64,000 nucleotides of DNA from Heterocephalus glaber (GCF_000247695.1 NW_004624882.1:3470515-3534514), one strand, 5' to 3'; positions 45,601 to 57,904 are shown, numbered from the stretch's first letter. The notes: generated by a model from the sequence alone, not told the origin. A program made the numbers and translations.

Positions 45601-47655
45601 TGAATCCCCGAGAAAGGCTTCATAATACCACCCTGGTGGTGTCCATCCTAATGAATCTGATCTCTCAAGATGGCAGGGCTTCTAGCCTTTGTTATTGTTT
45701 TGTTCTGCAATGTTAGAGTAATGGTAATTTGCCTTTTAAATGTCCCTACTCCAAAAGGCTTGAGTGGTAGGAATCCAGGGTTTCTAAGGTGGGAGGTGCT
45801 CCAGAGGAGGCTGGCTCTTCCTGATTTAATAAACAATTATTCTACGTCAGTGAATGATAGCTTGGTAGCCTAAAGAGTTAATCCTCCAAATGCCTTCCAC
45901 ACTCCCAGAAGTCATTTATTGAACCAGCAGTGCCTGGCTTAATGTTTATAAAAGGCTTCGAATTTGTGCAGGAAAGAGGAAAGGAAAAGACTGCATGTGA
46001 ATCCATTTCTACTGTCAAGCTTTGCCGGAATACCCAATGCTTGATTAAGTAACTGCCAGGCTTACAGCCTGCACATGAAATTCCAAATCCAGTCTCCTTT
46101 GGGTTTGGTTTTACTTGTTCATTTTTACTGTGACTTTGCTCATAATAACTTATGTTTGTAATTTAGCCATCCAACTAATTGTTTTTATGGCCAGGTTTCA
46201 TCTTACAGTCAATCACACATTTCAAGGCCCATTTCAGAAAACTAGTTTGACACAGAGTGCTAAGACCGAATTATCAATTCTTACCTGCAGCAAGGAATGA
46301 GGCTTAGAGTGGTCAGGGAAAACTTGCCAGTTTTTAGCTCACAATTATGCAGCTGTATTTAAAACTCCAGTGGGCAATTCTGAAGATGGCAAACTTTGCT
46401 TTGACAGAGTGCCATAGCACCTCCATTAGTGCCCTGGTTAGAATGCAAACATCTGCTTGCTTTCATTGCCCATGTGTTACTTAAGATGGTCCTGTTTCTT
46501 TGTGACATAAATCACTGGAATCTACTGACTATTTTTAAAGACTGTTTTAGTGTTTCCCTGAAACGACCACTCTTTATGATTGTTTAATAGAGAATTGGCC
46601 CTTTAGGTACACAAAAATTATAAAGATCATATTTTCTACTCTCCTGACCTTTTCCAAGAATGACATTATGACTAAAGTAACCTAGACTCCTATGGAATTT
46701 GTTGTCTTTTAGGCTGTGTGAATTGTAGGTTCATGTTAACACGTTCAGTCAAAAGAAACTGCATTTCCCATGACTGAATATGAGATACATGGCCTACTTT
46801 TTTACTCGTTGACCTTAGTTTTGTGGATTTGCCTAGTTCAGTTTGGTTTGCAGAGGTTTACTATTTCCTTCCCTTCACATTTATCTTAGCTGGGTAAGTG
46901 GATGGGGGATTTATTTGCCCTTTAGGCTGAGCACGTGTTCAGTACAGATAAGCTTCAAGGAAGCAAAGACCATTGCTTCCATTCCGATGGCCTGGCTGTG
47001 TTCCAGGGTCTCTTGATGGGCGATTTTGTCTTTTTCTTACTGCAAGTTAGGACTTGAAGCCAATGGGACTGCTCATGATCATGATAGCCATGAAACAAAG
47101 GCTCTATCTCTGGGAAAAACAAACCTCACCACTTATGATCCCAGATTTGAGAAAAGATTGGCATAAGAGATAATGAACACTAAAATGACTCTCTTTAGCT
47201 TACTGATTAGAAAAGCTCAGGGGAAATGGCTATACACACTGGTCTTGTAACTTGTAGAATGTTACAAAACAGCCTGTCTGGAAGCATACTTTCATGTTAT
47301 TCCATAAAATAGGGCTCTTACTCAGGGTTTTGGATTGCACGGAGCCAGGAATCTTCCAGGGAACTCCCAAGGGAAGAATATTGGAAGATTCTTAATTTGA
47401 GGATTATAAGAGTTCCTGAAATTTACCAGAGAATTAAGGCAAGGACTAAGTGAGAGACTTTGAGAGATCAAAGAGAACAAATGTGGAAATGCTAATTTGT
47501 AATGATTTTTTCCCACTTAACATCTATTTGTTTCTTGCTTTCTCTGGATTCTGAACATTGAACTTATGAAAATGAAAGGGAGGAAAAGAGTGTGTCCCAA
47601 AGGGAAATAGTTGAGGGGTGGAGAAAAAGAATATCCACTGCCTTATGACTGGGGA
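42661..47655. other. 5-kb repeat-poor block without recognised genes
   Basis: I recognise no SINE, LINE or LTR here. A purine-rich stretch at 45040-45420 produces overlapping Lys/Glu-rich frames (44864-45232, 45229-45426). These look like base composition, not genes. No paired splice sites with a convincing exon stood out. Confidence 0.4.
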
Positions 47656-47660
47656 GGTAT

Positions 47661-48014
47661 TATGATTTATATCTAGCGATCCCCCTAAAACCGCACGGGA
47701 TTAAAGGCAGGACTTTAGGAAGGAGATTGGATTGTGGAGGCTTATAGCTGATTTGCTGTGAAGATGTGGGTCATTACAGGCATGACCCAGGAGGCTATAT
47801 CTCACTTCTTGGCCCCTCCTTTTGCTCTCTATTTCCTGGTCACCATGAGATGAACAGCTTTTCTCAGTTCAGACCCTTCTACCATGCCATTCTGCCTTGG
47901 AGCCAGCCAACTATGGACTAAAAGCTTTACAAACTGTGAGCCAAAATAAACCTTTCCTCCTTTAAATTGTGAGTGTCAGGTGTCATATTTGTGATGAGAA
48001 AAGTGGCTAAGACA
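47661..48014 (+). repeat. 5' LTR of MaLR provirus 2
   Basis: CTAAA lies 24 bases from the start as in provirus 1. CTGCCTTGGAGCCAGCCAAC, a CCAAAATAAACC signal region and the end GGCTAAGACA match the other copies. Confidence 0.75.
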
Positions 48015-49516
48015 GATTTCAATACCAGAAATGTGAGATCTTCACTGTGACTCTACTTGACCATGTGGTTTAGATGCCTTTGAAACTGCTTTGCAGGAGG
48101 AGTTTGGAAAGGTTTGGAGATGCTATCTAAAGAAACCCTAGAATACTCTGAGGAGAGATTGATAGGATGTTCTGGTCAGAGCTCAGAAAACCAGAATGCT
48201 GATAGAAATGCATCCAGTAAAAACTAGGCTCAGGAGGTTTCAGTTGGGAACAAGGACTCCACTGGCAGTTGGACCTCAAACCATATGTGTTATGTTCTGG
48301 CAGAAAATCTGTCTACATTTTGCTCATGTCCTGCAACTTTTTGGAAAACTAAGATTAAGGAAAGTGGGCTAATTAATCAGCTAGAGGAAATTTAAAGGCA
48401 GCCCAACATTCAGGCTGTGGCACAGGTAATTTTGGCCACCTCTACACTGAGAAACAAGAGCAAATAGCACAGCTGAGTGATATTAAAAGGTTTGAGTTCT
48501 CCAGAAAGTACCTGCAAAGACTGACCAAAGGAGAGCTTGGTTGCTGAAAAGATTAGCATTTTTAAAAAAGCCAAATACTTTGGATCAGAACAATAGGAAA
48601 AATGGCTTGAAGACATGTCAAGAATCATCAAGACTTCTCTCTTTGCAGGTTTAAGGATAGAAGACAGAAAAACTGCTTTATAAAGGGTGGAAGGCTGAAA
48701 AAACTGTTTTGAGAACTCCAGGGTACCCAGCTCAAAAAAAAGGTCATTTAAAAAATTGGCTTCTTGGGATTCCATTCAGAGTGTTCAGCCATCCAGGAGC
48801 CCAGAGGTCCTTGCAGCCATGATGCAAAAGGGCCTGTCTACTACTGGAGCCATCAACAGACCTTAGTATCATCCACATCGTGTTATTTTTATAGGCATGC
48901 AGAATACAGGAGTTGTTGGATCAGGGAGGCTTCCACTCAGATTTCAAGAGAAGGCATGGGATCTCAGGTAGCATACCCCTGAGAAGGCAGTGCCTGAAGC
49001 TGTGAGATTAAAGCCAAAAGTGCAGTGGAGATCCCAGAAAGTTGGAGAAGCCAGGAGAGTAGAATGTCTAGAGGAACGTCACAGGAGTTAGCAGAGAGCA
49101 ACCCAAGAGAGAGCCCAAGACAGCTGCAAGGACTGGCAATGCTATTAGGGCAGGGCTACCCAAGCCCTTCGGAGCTCACACAGCACAACTTGCCCTGGGT
49201 GCTCATGATGGAACTATAGGATTTAATGTTTGCCCTGATGAGTTTCAGTCTTGGTTTGGTCTCACTGGGTTTATCCCTCTATTTCTTCATTTTGGAATAG
49301 GAATGTTTACCTTGTGTCATTGTATCTTAGCAGTGTTTAACTTTCTTTTAATTTTTAAAGGGGTTCACAGCTGAGCATTTGCTTTAAGTCTTGGAGGAAA
49401 TTTTGGACTTTGTCTTTTCAGCAGTGTTAAATTGTAGGACTATGGCAACTCTTAGAGATGGACTACATGCATTTTGTGTAAAGAGATGCAAATAAGTCTT
49501 TGGGGCCAGGGGTGGA

Positions 49517-49695
49517 TATGGGTTGTATGTCGATGTTCCCCTAAATCCTCATGGGATCATAGGCAGGACCTTTAGAAGGTGATTGGATTATGAGGGCTTA
49601 TATCTGGACTGAAACTTCTACAAACTGCAAGCCCAAATAAAACTTTCTCCTTTAAGTTGTAGGTGTCATGTGTGATGAGAAAAGTGACTACAACA
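49517..49695 (+). repeat. 3' LTR of MaLR provirus 2, about 180 bp deleted
   Basis: It reads GAGGGCTTATAT then directly CTGGACTGAAACTTC. In the 5' LTR the corresponding points are about 47745 and 47910, so the pyrimidine-rich centre has been lost. Confidence 0.75.
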
Positions 49696-49878
49696 CGAAG
49701 GAAAGAATGTAATGGATAAATGTGAAGTCATTGTTTACAATAAATTTAGCAATTATAGCTCACTTTTAAAGACAAAAATATAGTGTTTTATAGTCATAAA
49801 TAGAAGAGTATGAGTAAGGGTCATAAATTATAAGTCAAATTAATACCACTTAATTAGTTGAAAAGACTATATATGAAA

Positions 49879-49959
49879 TTTTTTTTGGTACCGGGGATCA
49901 AACTCAGGATGTTGTGCTTGTGAGGCAGGCTGCAGACCACTGAGCTAAATCCCCGGCCC
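49879..49959 (-). repeat. young ID SINE
   Basis: A T run, GGTACCGGGGATCAAACTC, GAGGCAGGCTGCAG and GAGCTAAATCCCCGGCCC form an inverted ID. Confidence 0.9.
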
Positions 49960-50015
49960 TGAATATTTCTAAGTATGAGAAAGATAGCAATTCTCTACCA
50001 TGTGCAAAGCACGGG

Positions 50016-50019
<4 letters not shown>

Positions 50020-50051
<32 letters not shown>
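50020..50051. repeat. (CA)n microsatellite
   Basis: About 16 uninterrupted units. Confidence 0.97.
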
Positions 50052-50057
<6 letters not shown>

Positions 50058-50274
50058 CACATGAAAACACACTGCACTCTCCTTCCACAAATAAACCAAA
50101 TTTTATATCTAATTTCCCATCTCAGGTATATTGTAAAGAACTCAACTTGTTCCCACAAACCTCAGCTTGCCATGCCACAATCACTAGCTATTTAGTGACC
50201 TGTAAGGTTGGACAGAATGTCACAGATGTTGGGAAGACAATCTTTTATTACTGCCTATTATATATTATATAGAA

Positions 50275-50870
50275 GAGTGGATTTTATTTTAATGTACTCA
50301 TACATGCATGTAATGTATTTTGGTCATTTTAACCCTCCCATTATCTCACTTCCCTTTATCCTCCTTCTCTCTTATTCCCTTTCTTTGCTCTAATAGTTTT
50401 TCTTCTAATTTTGTCGTCTTTCACTTTTTTGTAGATTCCACATATGACAGAAACTATTACATTTGACTTTCTAAGTCTGGCTTATTTTGATTAACATGGT
50501 GATCTGTGATCTCATCCATCTTCCCCCAAATGACATGATTTCATCACTTTTTATGGTTTAATAATATTCTGTTCTGCATATATAACACATAATCTTCATC
50601 CATTGATCTGTTAATGAGCATCTAGGCTATTTTCATACCTTAGCTATTGTGAATTGTACTACAATAAACATGGATATGAAGGTACCTCTTTATTTCTTTC
50701 AGAGCTGGAACAAATGGTAGCTCTCTTTTTTGAGGAACCTCCATACTGATTTCCATAGTGGCTGTACTAATTTACTTTCTCACCAACAGCATATAAGTGT
50801 TTCTTTTCCTCCATATCCTTGCCAGCATTTATTGCTTTTTGTATTCTTGATGATAGCCCACTAAAAGGTT
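50275..50870 (-). mobile_element. LINE-1 3' part, antisense
   Basis: CCATTGATCTGTTAATGAGC, AGCTATTGTGAATTGTACTA, CAATAAACATGG, CTGATTTCCATAGTGGCTGT and CTCACCAACAGCATATAAGT are the reverse complement of the ORF2 C-terminal coding region. The inverted 3' UTR lies at 50275-50440. It is heavily mutated and encodes nothing intact. Confidence 0.88.
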
Positions 50871-52356
50871 TTTGAATTTGTTAGTTAATAGTGCTTTTAT
50901 TCCAAAATGCTCAGAATATTTTAGAATGTTTTAAACATACTTCAGAGACCTGTGAATATAGGCAGTACTTAAGATGTCTTTGTTTCTACAAGCTAATGAA
51001 GAGGATTGATAGCATGTAGAAACAATGATTTACCAGAGTTGAAGGTAGACATTCATTTTCTATCACCCCGCCCCTTCATTCACAATAAACAGCTTTATAC
51101 CTTCAAAGAATCTGTCTGAACTAGATCTAGCTAAAGGTTTCCATGTGAACCATTGCTCAAATGAATTAGCATTAATGGTACTAAATATTCAGTGATTTCA
51201 GGCAACTATTGTAACACATGTTGGCTCAATACTAACTTTTAAGAGTTTTGCCTGGAGACAAATGATCTAAAATGCTTGAACAAATTAAACACAAAGTTAA
51301 AATTTGTTTGGAAGATGATGCTTTACCCAGCCTAGTTTTGTATATCCTCTTGGATCAGAAACATGTTAGTCATTTAAAAAATACACATGTCCTGAAGACA
51401 CATTTCAATAGGGCAAAACCCTTAATCAACAAAAAATTCCTATTTCTATAAATACACAAAGATGGCAGCAATACAGAATTAAATAAATTGATGTCTGTGG
51501 CCATTTCTTTTTCCTGTCACTCTCAAGGACGTATTCTTTTGATGGAATAGAAAAACATATTGACTTCTGAAAGAGGCTGAAACTACAGCTGTTTTCCTAA
51601 GTCCTTCATTGCTGAAGTCTGATTATCATAAACATATCTAATTTTCTTTTTCCTCTTCTTAGATTCTAAAGCAGAGACGAATGATTTCTCATTTTGCTCT
51701 AAAGTAGCCTAAAAACCCCTTGTATTTATTTGAAGTCTCTATCACAAAGACCACTGAAGAAAACGCTTAGCATTTCCCATCCTTCTGATGAAAATTAAAG
51801 AGCACAGGTCTTCCTTGCTGTTGTCTTATGTTCCTAAGCGTGAGTGTCATGTTTTTCCTCCTCACATTCCTGAACTTTCAAGGGTGCTTATTTGTCATAA
51901 TACTCTTGTTACAAGTGTCAGTTACTCTCAGTCGTACACAATAACGAAAGGGACAGAAAAACAGAAAAGTTCAACATCAAAGGCTTATGACGTCCCTACC
52001 TTAATGTTGTAATTTGAATCATCAAGTGAAGCTATGTTATTTTTTTTCTTACCTAGAAAAACTGTAGTAGAAGCTAGATCCTGTGAGTGCCTCTAGCTGG
52101 ATAGTCTTTAGCTCCTTTCATTGTTCTACGAGGGATCCTGTGGAAAGAAAGTAGCTCTGTCACAGCTTCTTAGTGCCCCCACAGATCTCCCCAAAACATG
52201 CATTTTGTAGGCAGTGACGAAGGTTAAACAGTATTCAAAATGGCAGTACTAAATTAGTTTTTACACATGCCCATAAAACTAATGTTCACAGTAAAATTAT
52301 TTCTATTCTGTGCAGGAGCACCACAGATCCAGTTTTATTTGGATAGTTTTTGTATA
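50871..52356. other. unassigned sequence
   Basis: No gene or repeat was recognised over 1.5 kb. Confidence 0.3.
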
Positions 52357-52367
52357 TTCAGCAATTT

Positions 52368-52446
52368 ATTTTTGGTACTGGGGGCTGAACTCAGGACCTT
52401 GTACTTGCAAGGCAGGCGTGGTGCCACTGAGCTAAATCCACAGCCC
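52368..52446 (-). repeat. young ID SINE
   Basis: GGTACTGGGGGCTGAACTC, GCAAGGCAGGCGTGGTGCC and GAGCTAAATCCACAGCCC, flanked by a perfect 11-bp TTCAGCAATTT at 52357-52367 and 52447-52457. Confidence 0.9.
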
Positions 52447-52457
52447 TTCAGCAATTT

Positions 52458-52690
52458 TTTTATTCATTAATTTTACTGATACATTTTAGGTATGCAGTAT
52501 GATGACATTCATCATTGGGAATTTGTACCTTTACATGATGTACCTTGGTTCTTATATTTCCCCATTCCTCTGCCTTCCCTTCACCCTCTCTGCCCCTCCC
52601 TATCTATGAAGACTTTGTTTCCATTTTTTTCCTTTTCTCATGTTTTTTTCTTTTCCCTTCTCTCCCCCTCTCCCATTAACCTAGTATGTC
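52458..52690 (-). mobile_element. LINE-1 3' end, antisense, short
   Basis: A T run, then ACTGATACATTTTAGGTATG, GTACCTTTACATGATGTACC and a pyrimidine-rich block. This is the complement of the 3' end at 1-435 and parallels 55768-56000. Confidence 0.75.
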
Positions 52691-53020
52691 CGGAGAAGTG
52701 TCTGCCTACTTAAGGATAGTGAGAAAATTTTCAAGAATCCAGCACAAACAAAATCTACACCTTCTCCAACCTTTAAGTGTACTGTTTATTGGTAGAAGAA
52801 GCAAATACGGCATAACATGACACACAATCCATTCATTTGTTCAACAACAATTTATTAGTCTCCTATTTATTTAGGCTACAAGGAAACTACAGTTTGATAA
52901 AGAATTCTAGAGGTACTAAGGAAAGGCACAACCTGAACATTTTCTCTAGAAACATAACAAACATGGCATACATGAAGACAACTACGATTTGTCGTCAGAG
53001 GTAACAACTCTTCTAGGAAT
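52691..53020. other. unassigned, with an L2-like remnant
   Basis: ATTCATTTGTTCAACAACAA followed by TTTATTAGTCTCCTATTTAT at 52830-52875 is an inverted L2-type motif. The rest is unassigned. Confidence 0.4.
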
Positions 53021-53021
53021 G

Positions 53022-53232
53022 GTAGCAATACAGTGCTTGAAACCCCAGCTAGTAGGGATCCTGAGACAGGAGGATCATGAGTTCGAGGCTTGTCTGGGCA
53101 ATTTAGTGAAACCCTGTCTCAAAAAAATTTGAAAAAGGGCTGGCAATGTGGCTCAGTGGCAGAGTGCTTGTCTAGCATGTACTAGGCCCTGGGTTCAATC
53201 CTCAGTAATGCAAAACACAAAAAAGAAAGGAA
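53022..53232 (+). repeat. B1-dID composite SINE
   Basis: A worn B1 half (CTTGAAACCCCAGCTAGTAG, GAGACAGGAGGATCATGAG) and a well-kept ID half (GGGCTGGCAATGTGGCTCAG, CCTGGGTTCAATCCTCAG). Confidence 0.88.
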
Positions 53233-53630
53233 GAACTCTGGCTTATCAATACAGACTATACCCTCATAAGACTGTACAATTGGCAAAAAGGATTGAAACT
53301 ATTTTTTTAGTTGGGATTTTTTCATTATTATTTTGCATTATTATATGGCTTGCTTTTCTGTTATTTACTAAAATATTTCTAAAGTGACTGAAGACAGTGC
53401 TGATGCTCAATAAACTTCAGAATCTCCAGGAGAGAGCTAGGGAAAGAGAAGCTTGCTGAACTTACTGGCAGAAATCCTTTCTTTTTCTATTAGTATATGT
53501 TTGTCCTACATAATGAATATATTCTTCGAGAGGAGTTAGTACATATACACATCACATCTTGATCCTTTTCCCTTCCCCATCCCCTCCCCTCCCTCATGTC
53601 TCTCCCCATTCTCAGACCCTACTTGCCATC
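53233..53630. other. unassigned sequence
   Basis: A pyrimidine-rich stretch at 53560-53620 resembles the inverted LINE-1 3' UTR, but too weakly to assign. Confidence 0.3.
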
Positions 53631-53635
53631 CCAAA

Positions 53636-53765
53636 TGGTCTTGGGATGCAGCCCAAGAATCTGCATGTCTACCATGTTTGCCAAGATGCTGATGCTGATG
53701 TTGATGCTACTAATCTCACGACTCCACTGTGTACCAGTGGTTTCAGATATCGATGTACTGTTGCA
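53636..53765 (+). mobile_element. MER5-like hAT fragment
   Basis: CCCAAGAATCTGCATGTCTA and CCAAGATGCTGATGCTGATG match the MER5-type phrase AGAATCTGCATTT..GGTGATGCTGATGCTG. Confidence 0.5.
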
Positions 53766-54640
53766 ATGCCTCCTAGATTCGGAGGACAGAGTGAAAGGTG
53801 ACAGAATATCTGCACTTCTGGTAGTGGCCAGTGGCATGTAAAAAACAATTTCTAAGTCTAAGACAAAAACAAAATAAATTCTATGGTCAGTCCAGGAAAC
53901 TAGTCTGATGAGGTTCAGATTTGCAGAATTATAATTTATCAAAACGAGCACAAGGCTCTCTCATCAGTACAGTCAACTTGTTAACCTCGCAGCTGCAGAA
54001 GCCCTCAGGGCCTGATGAACAGGGCTTGTTTGCTGCGGTCACTGAGCTTTAGTTTCCAGTTCCCATGCACACGCTGGAGAATTATTAAACATTGTTTGCA
54101 TGTTCACGCTTGCTGTCCCTGATCATTTGCCTGGACTGTGAGGCAGTTTCACGTTCTGAATGAAGAAGCCACACAAGGCTCCATTGAGGGAGGCTGTAGC
54201 AAGGACAGACCATTGGATATGAGCTCACAGTGTCCTGAAGAGCCAAGTCAACATTGCTCTTTCTCCCTTGATGAGAAACATCACGTCGTTGGCTGCTTCA
54301 GTCTGTAATTTTATTGGCACAGCAGGTTGGGATGAGAACACTAATGGGAGAGACAGAAGAAGTGATTTCTTGTACAGGCTCAGCCAGTACTGACCATTCT
54401 GTCTCTGTTGACTAACTCTTTGGGGTCAGTTAAGTTCTGCAGTCTAGAGTTTCTGGATATATAAAACAAGAATACAAGATGGCAGGGAACATTTAAAAGG
54501 CCTTTACAGTGGTGTCATTTGTTACAGAGTGTTTTGTGGTAATGTTTAAAAAAAGCATATTTTAAAATATGTGCAAAGGGAATTTTTAAAAAGTAGTATG
54601 TGATTACCATATAGGCAAGAAATTGCACTCTCTTGCACAT
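53766..54640. other. unassigned sequence
   Basis: No gene or repeat was recognised. Confidence 0.3.
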
Positions 54641-55315
54641 TTATCCCTGAGTCATGAAATGCTCACACAAAAGCCTGTGTACATCCATAGAAGCTTTATT
54701 CTTGTTAACCCAAATGTAGAAACAATCCAAATGTCCTTCCACAAGTGAAAGGTTCAACCAACTAAGGTAAACCTATACCCCAGAACACCATGGAGCAATA
54801 CAAAGGAACAAACTATTGACACACACAACCTGGATGAATATCCAGGGAGTTACTCTGGGTGAAAAAGCTAAGAGCAAAAAGTTACACACTGTATGGTATC
54901 ATTTTTGTAATATTCTTGAAATAGCAAAATATTAAAAACGTAGACAAGATCAGTGGTTGACAGGGATTAAGGATTGGAGAAGGAAGGGGGCTGGCTGTAG
55001 TTATGAAAAGGGTAACAGGAAGGATCCTTGCAGTGATAAAAATTGAACACACATGCATAAACGCTCACACACCGATACAAATAAAATTGGGGAAATTGGA
55101 CTAGAATTAGTGGATCTCATCCATGTCAATGGTCTGGTTGTGATATTATACAACAGGATTTTAAAATGTTACAAAATAACATAAAAACGGGAAAACTGGG
55201 CAAACGATATAAGGAGTATTTCTGATTGTCTTACAATTGCATATTAATCCGAAGTTATATCAATCAAAGTTTCAATTAAAAGAAACCCTTTTGTAAAAAA
55301 AAAAAGTAGTTATAA
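54640..55315 (+). mobile_element. old LINE-1 3' part
   Basis: GAAACAATCCAAATGTCCTT, CATGGAGCAATACAAAGGAA, ACAACCTGGATGAATATCCA and AGTGGTTGACAGGGATTAAG are L1M-type ORF2-end and 3' UTR landmarks, ending in an A run at 55296-55306. Confidence 0.8.
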
Positions 55316-55493
55316 ACCTTATTGTGTGTAACCCCTCTGACCAAAAATTGGTGTCAGTGTGATTGAAATTGTCGTTATATACCATCGTTTTCACTAATTA
55401 GTTAACAATTGATTTTCTTTCTTCTTTTTTAAATATTCTGAAAGCAAACCATCACTATACAGGGAAAAATAAAATAAAATGTTATCTTCTACA

Positions 55494-56089
55494 GCAAGGG
55501 TTGGCAAACTATGGCTCACAGGCTACTAAATCCAAGTCTTCACTTGTTTTTGTACCGCCCATGAACCAAGAATGGTCCTTGCATTTTAAAATTTGAAAAT
55601 AGAAAATTCAAAAGAAGAAATAATTTAAGACAAGTTAAAATTCTATGGAATTTGAACTTCAGTGTTCATAAAGAAAGTTTTCTTGAAACACTCACACCCC
55701 TCAAATTCATTCATTTAGGTAGCACTGGCCCTGGCAGCTTTCATGCTAGAACAGCAGGGTTGAGTAGGGTTTTTTTTTATTCTTAAATTCTTTTATTGGT
55801 ACATTTTAGGCATACAATACATTTACATTTGTCATTGGGTGCTTGTACCTGTACATGATGCATCTTGGTTCTTATTTTTTCCCCATTACCTGTGCACCCT
55901 TCACCCCCTCCACCCTTCCCTATTTACATAGATTTCGTTTCCATTTTTTTTCTTTTCTCATAGTTTTTCCTTTCCCTTCTTTCCTTTCCCCTTCCCCTGA
56001 GTTGAGTAGTTTTAACAGAGATTGTCTGGCCCATGGAGCCTGAAACATTGATTATCTGACCCTTTACAGAAAACTTTACCTACCTCTGC
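55494..56089. mobile_element. hAT-like non-autonomous DNA transposon split by a LINE-1 insertion
   Basis: The left end AAGGGTTGGCAAACTATGGC and the right end CTTTACAGAAAACTTTACCTAC are inverted versions of each other, typical of the mammalian element ending in CAGGGGTCGGCAAACT. Internal phrases TTTTTGTACCGCCCATG, GGCAGCTTTCATGCTAGAAC and GAGATTGTCTGGCCCATGG also match that family. About 230 bases in the middle are the LINE-1 at 55768-56000. Confidence 0.75.
55768..56000 (-). mobile_element. 5'-truncated LINE-1 3' end inserted in the hAT element
   Basis: A T run and TTATTGGTACATTTTAGGC open it, and a pyrimidine-rich 3' UTR complement follows. A perfect GTTGAGTAG duplication lies at 55759-55767 and 56001-56009, so the whole insertion is only about 233 bp of LINE-1 3' UTR. 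Confidence 0.85.
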
Positions 56090-56404
56090 ACCTAGTCCAG
56101 GAGTTTGGAGGCTGAGAGTGCTTCCCATTATCACTTGGGTCTCCTAAAATAACCATAATGGGTGATTATCTTGGCTTCCAGGCATAACCTGAAAAAAGTA
56201 AGGAAAACAATGCTAACAGTTCACACCATAAACCTCATAGAAAAATACCCTGAGTGTCACTACCTGAACAGCTACTAAATGTCTTGGGTGGCTTTGCTTA
56301 TATATTCTTCCCTTCTGGCAGAGGTGTCATACTGTATACTCTCAGGCCACAGGTGTCTGTTTAGACAGCAGGACCAAAAGGGAAGGTGTTTCTTGTGAAG
56401 CTTG
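56090..56404. other. unassigned sequence
   Basis: No gene or repeat was recognised. Confidence 0.3.
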
Positions 56405-56620
56405 TGAAAGAATGTGGTCTCCAAGCAAGACAGACTTGGGTTCAAGTTCAAATTATCACTCAGGCATTTGCCAGCTATGTGACCTGGGCAAGTTGCCCAT
56501 CTTTCTGGACTTTTAGAAAATCATAGATAAAAAATACCTTGTTGCAGGGATGTTGAGAGGACTCAGTGGAGACATGTGTCAAGTTCCTGGCATGTGTGGG
56601 ACACAGCAAGTGCAACTTCT
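56405..56620 (+). repeat. MIR SINE
   Basis: GACTTGGGTTCAAGTTCAAA, GCCAGCTATGTGACCTGGGC, AAGTTGCCCATCTTTCTGG and TTGTTGCAGGGATGTTGAGA track the MIR consensus closely. Confidence 0.9.
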
Positions 56621-57904
56621 GGGACAAAGGCCCTGTGTTGCCTTTCTTTTGTGCCTGGGCTCTCTGTGCCTCCCATCCTATCTAACCTTGTGATCACTCA
56701 AAAGGTGTTGGAACCCTTTTGTAAACATCTTTGCCTCTATTATTGCATTTGCTCCATAAGTGTCTCTGAATTGTCTTTTTTCAAAACTAGGCCTTTTCCC
56801 TGTTTCCCAGATTGCTCCATTGAGAGAGCCCAGTAGAAGCTGTGGCACTATGGAATATAAATCAAATCTATTTTTCAATTATAGGAGGAAACCTGTCTTC
56901 AGTGCTGGGGGAAACCTGAAGATTAATGTGATCCCAGTAGGTTCAGCACCAGTCTCCAGGAATAGGCCAATTCAGCTTTTAGAATGCTTCTTTTCCCTAA
57001 GTTATAAAGATAACCTTTGCCCTGGAATGGTACAGTCTGAAAAGAAACCTGGGAGGGAAGTAGCTTGCCAGGTCATCTGAGGCAAATATTCAATCCACAG
57101 TGCTCTGGTTTGTGATGAATTCCTCATGTTGGTGTAGTGGGGATTTGGGCATGCTTCCACCAGACGCTTGGGGCAAACTAGACCGGTATACGGGAGAACT
57201 GTGTTCCATGCTGTACATTGTCAGTAAAGAACACAGGATCTGGCCTGAGGGACAGGCAGAGTGAGATGGGGATAACGTGAATACAGATGGAGACATGTAT
57301 CCCTGAACATGATTTTGGTCCCTTGTACAGATGCCTGGAGAGAAGATTTCTAAGAAGCTGATGTTTATCTAGTTTCTGAAGTAGGTAGATATCAGCATAA
57401 CTGAAAAAGAGGAGGAAAAAATGGATGAATGATTTTCTTATCATATCGAATTGGCACTTCTGGAATTCATCAATCTTTTTGTTTAATACTTATGGATAAA
57501 ATTACTTAGTTTCTTTGTTACCCCACCTTTCTCACTGTGTAAAAGATATAGAAGCCATCAACCAGCAGAACATAAGCATATGCATGTAATGAACCAAAAT
57601 AGACTTTTTTCCTATGAGGTTATTCAAGTTTAGTTGCCTAGAGATAAATGAGAATTTTCCATCCCGTGGTCTGCCTGCCACCAAAACTGTCACCAAATAA
57701 TGGTGCTGAAGACTTCCTCATGGCTGAATCCACTTTGTGAAGGGAATAAATGTATACCATCTCTTCTATATACACTTTTGAAGATTTGGATTCTGTTAGC
57801 TCTTTTTGCACTTCTGCAAACTGAACTAGCTTAGCTCTTAGAAAATTTTCCAATAGATCAAATATTTTTGACTTCTCACCCTAAGAGTTTCCTACATATC
57901 CATT
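56621..57904. other. unassigned sequence
   Basis: Frames of up to about 100 codons (56760-57080) show no domain or coding bias that I recognise. Confidence 0.3.

Larger units (their letters stand above)
47661..49695 (+). mobile_element. second ERVL-MaLR provirus, 3' LTR internally deleted
   Basis: The same architecture as 5007-7245: 5' LTR 47661-48014, interior 48015-49516, 3' LTR 49517-49695. The interiors match landmark by landmark: TCTACATTTTGCTCATGTCC at about 48311, a GGAGCCATCA motif near 48846, and TTTGCCCTGATGAGTTTCAG near the end. The 3' LTR is only about 180 bases because the central part is missing. No viral gene is present and no clear 5-bp duplication was found. Confidence 0.78.
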
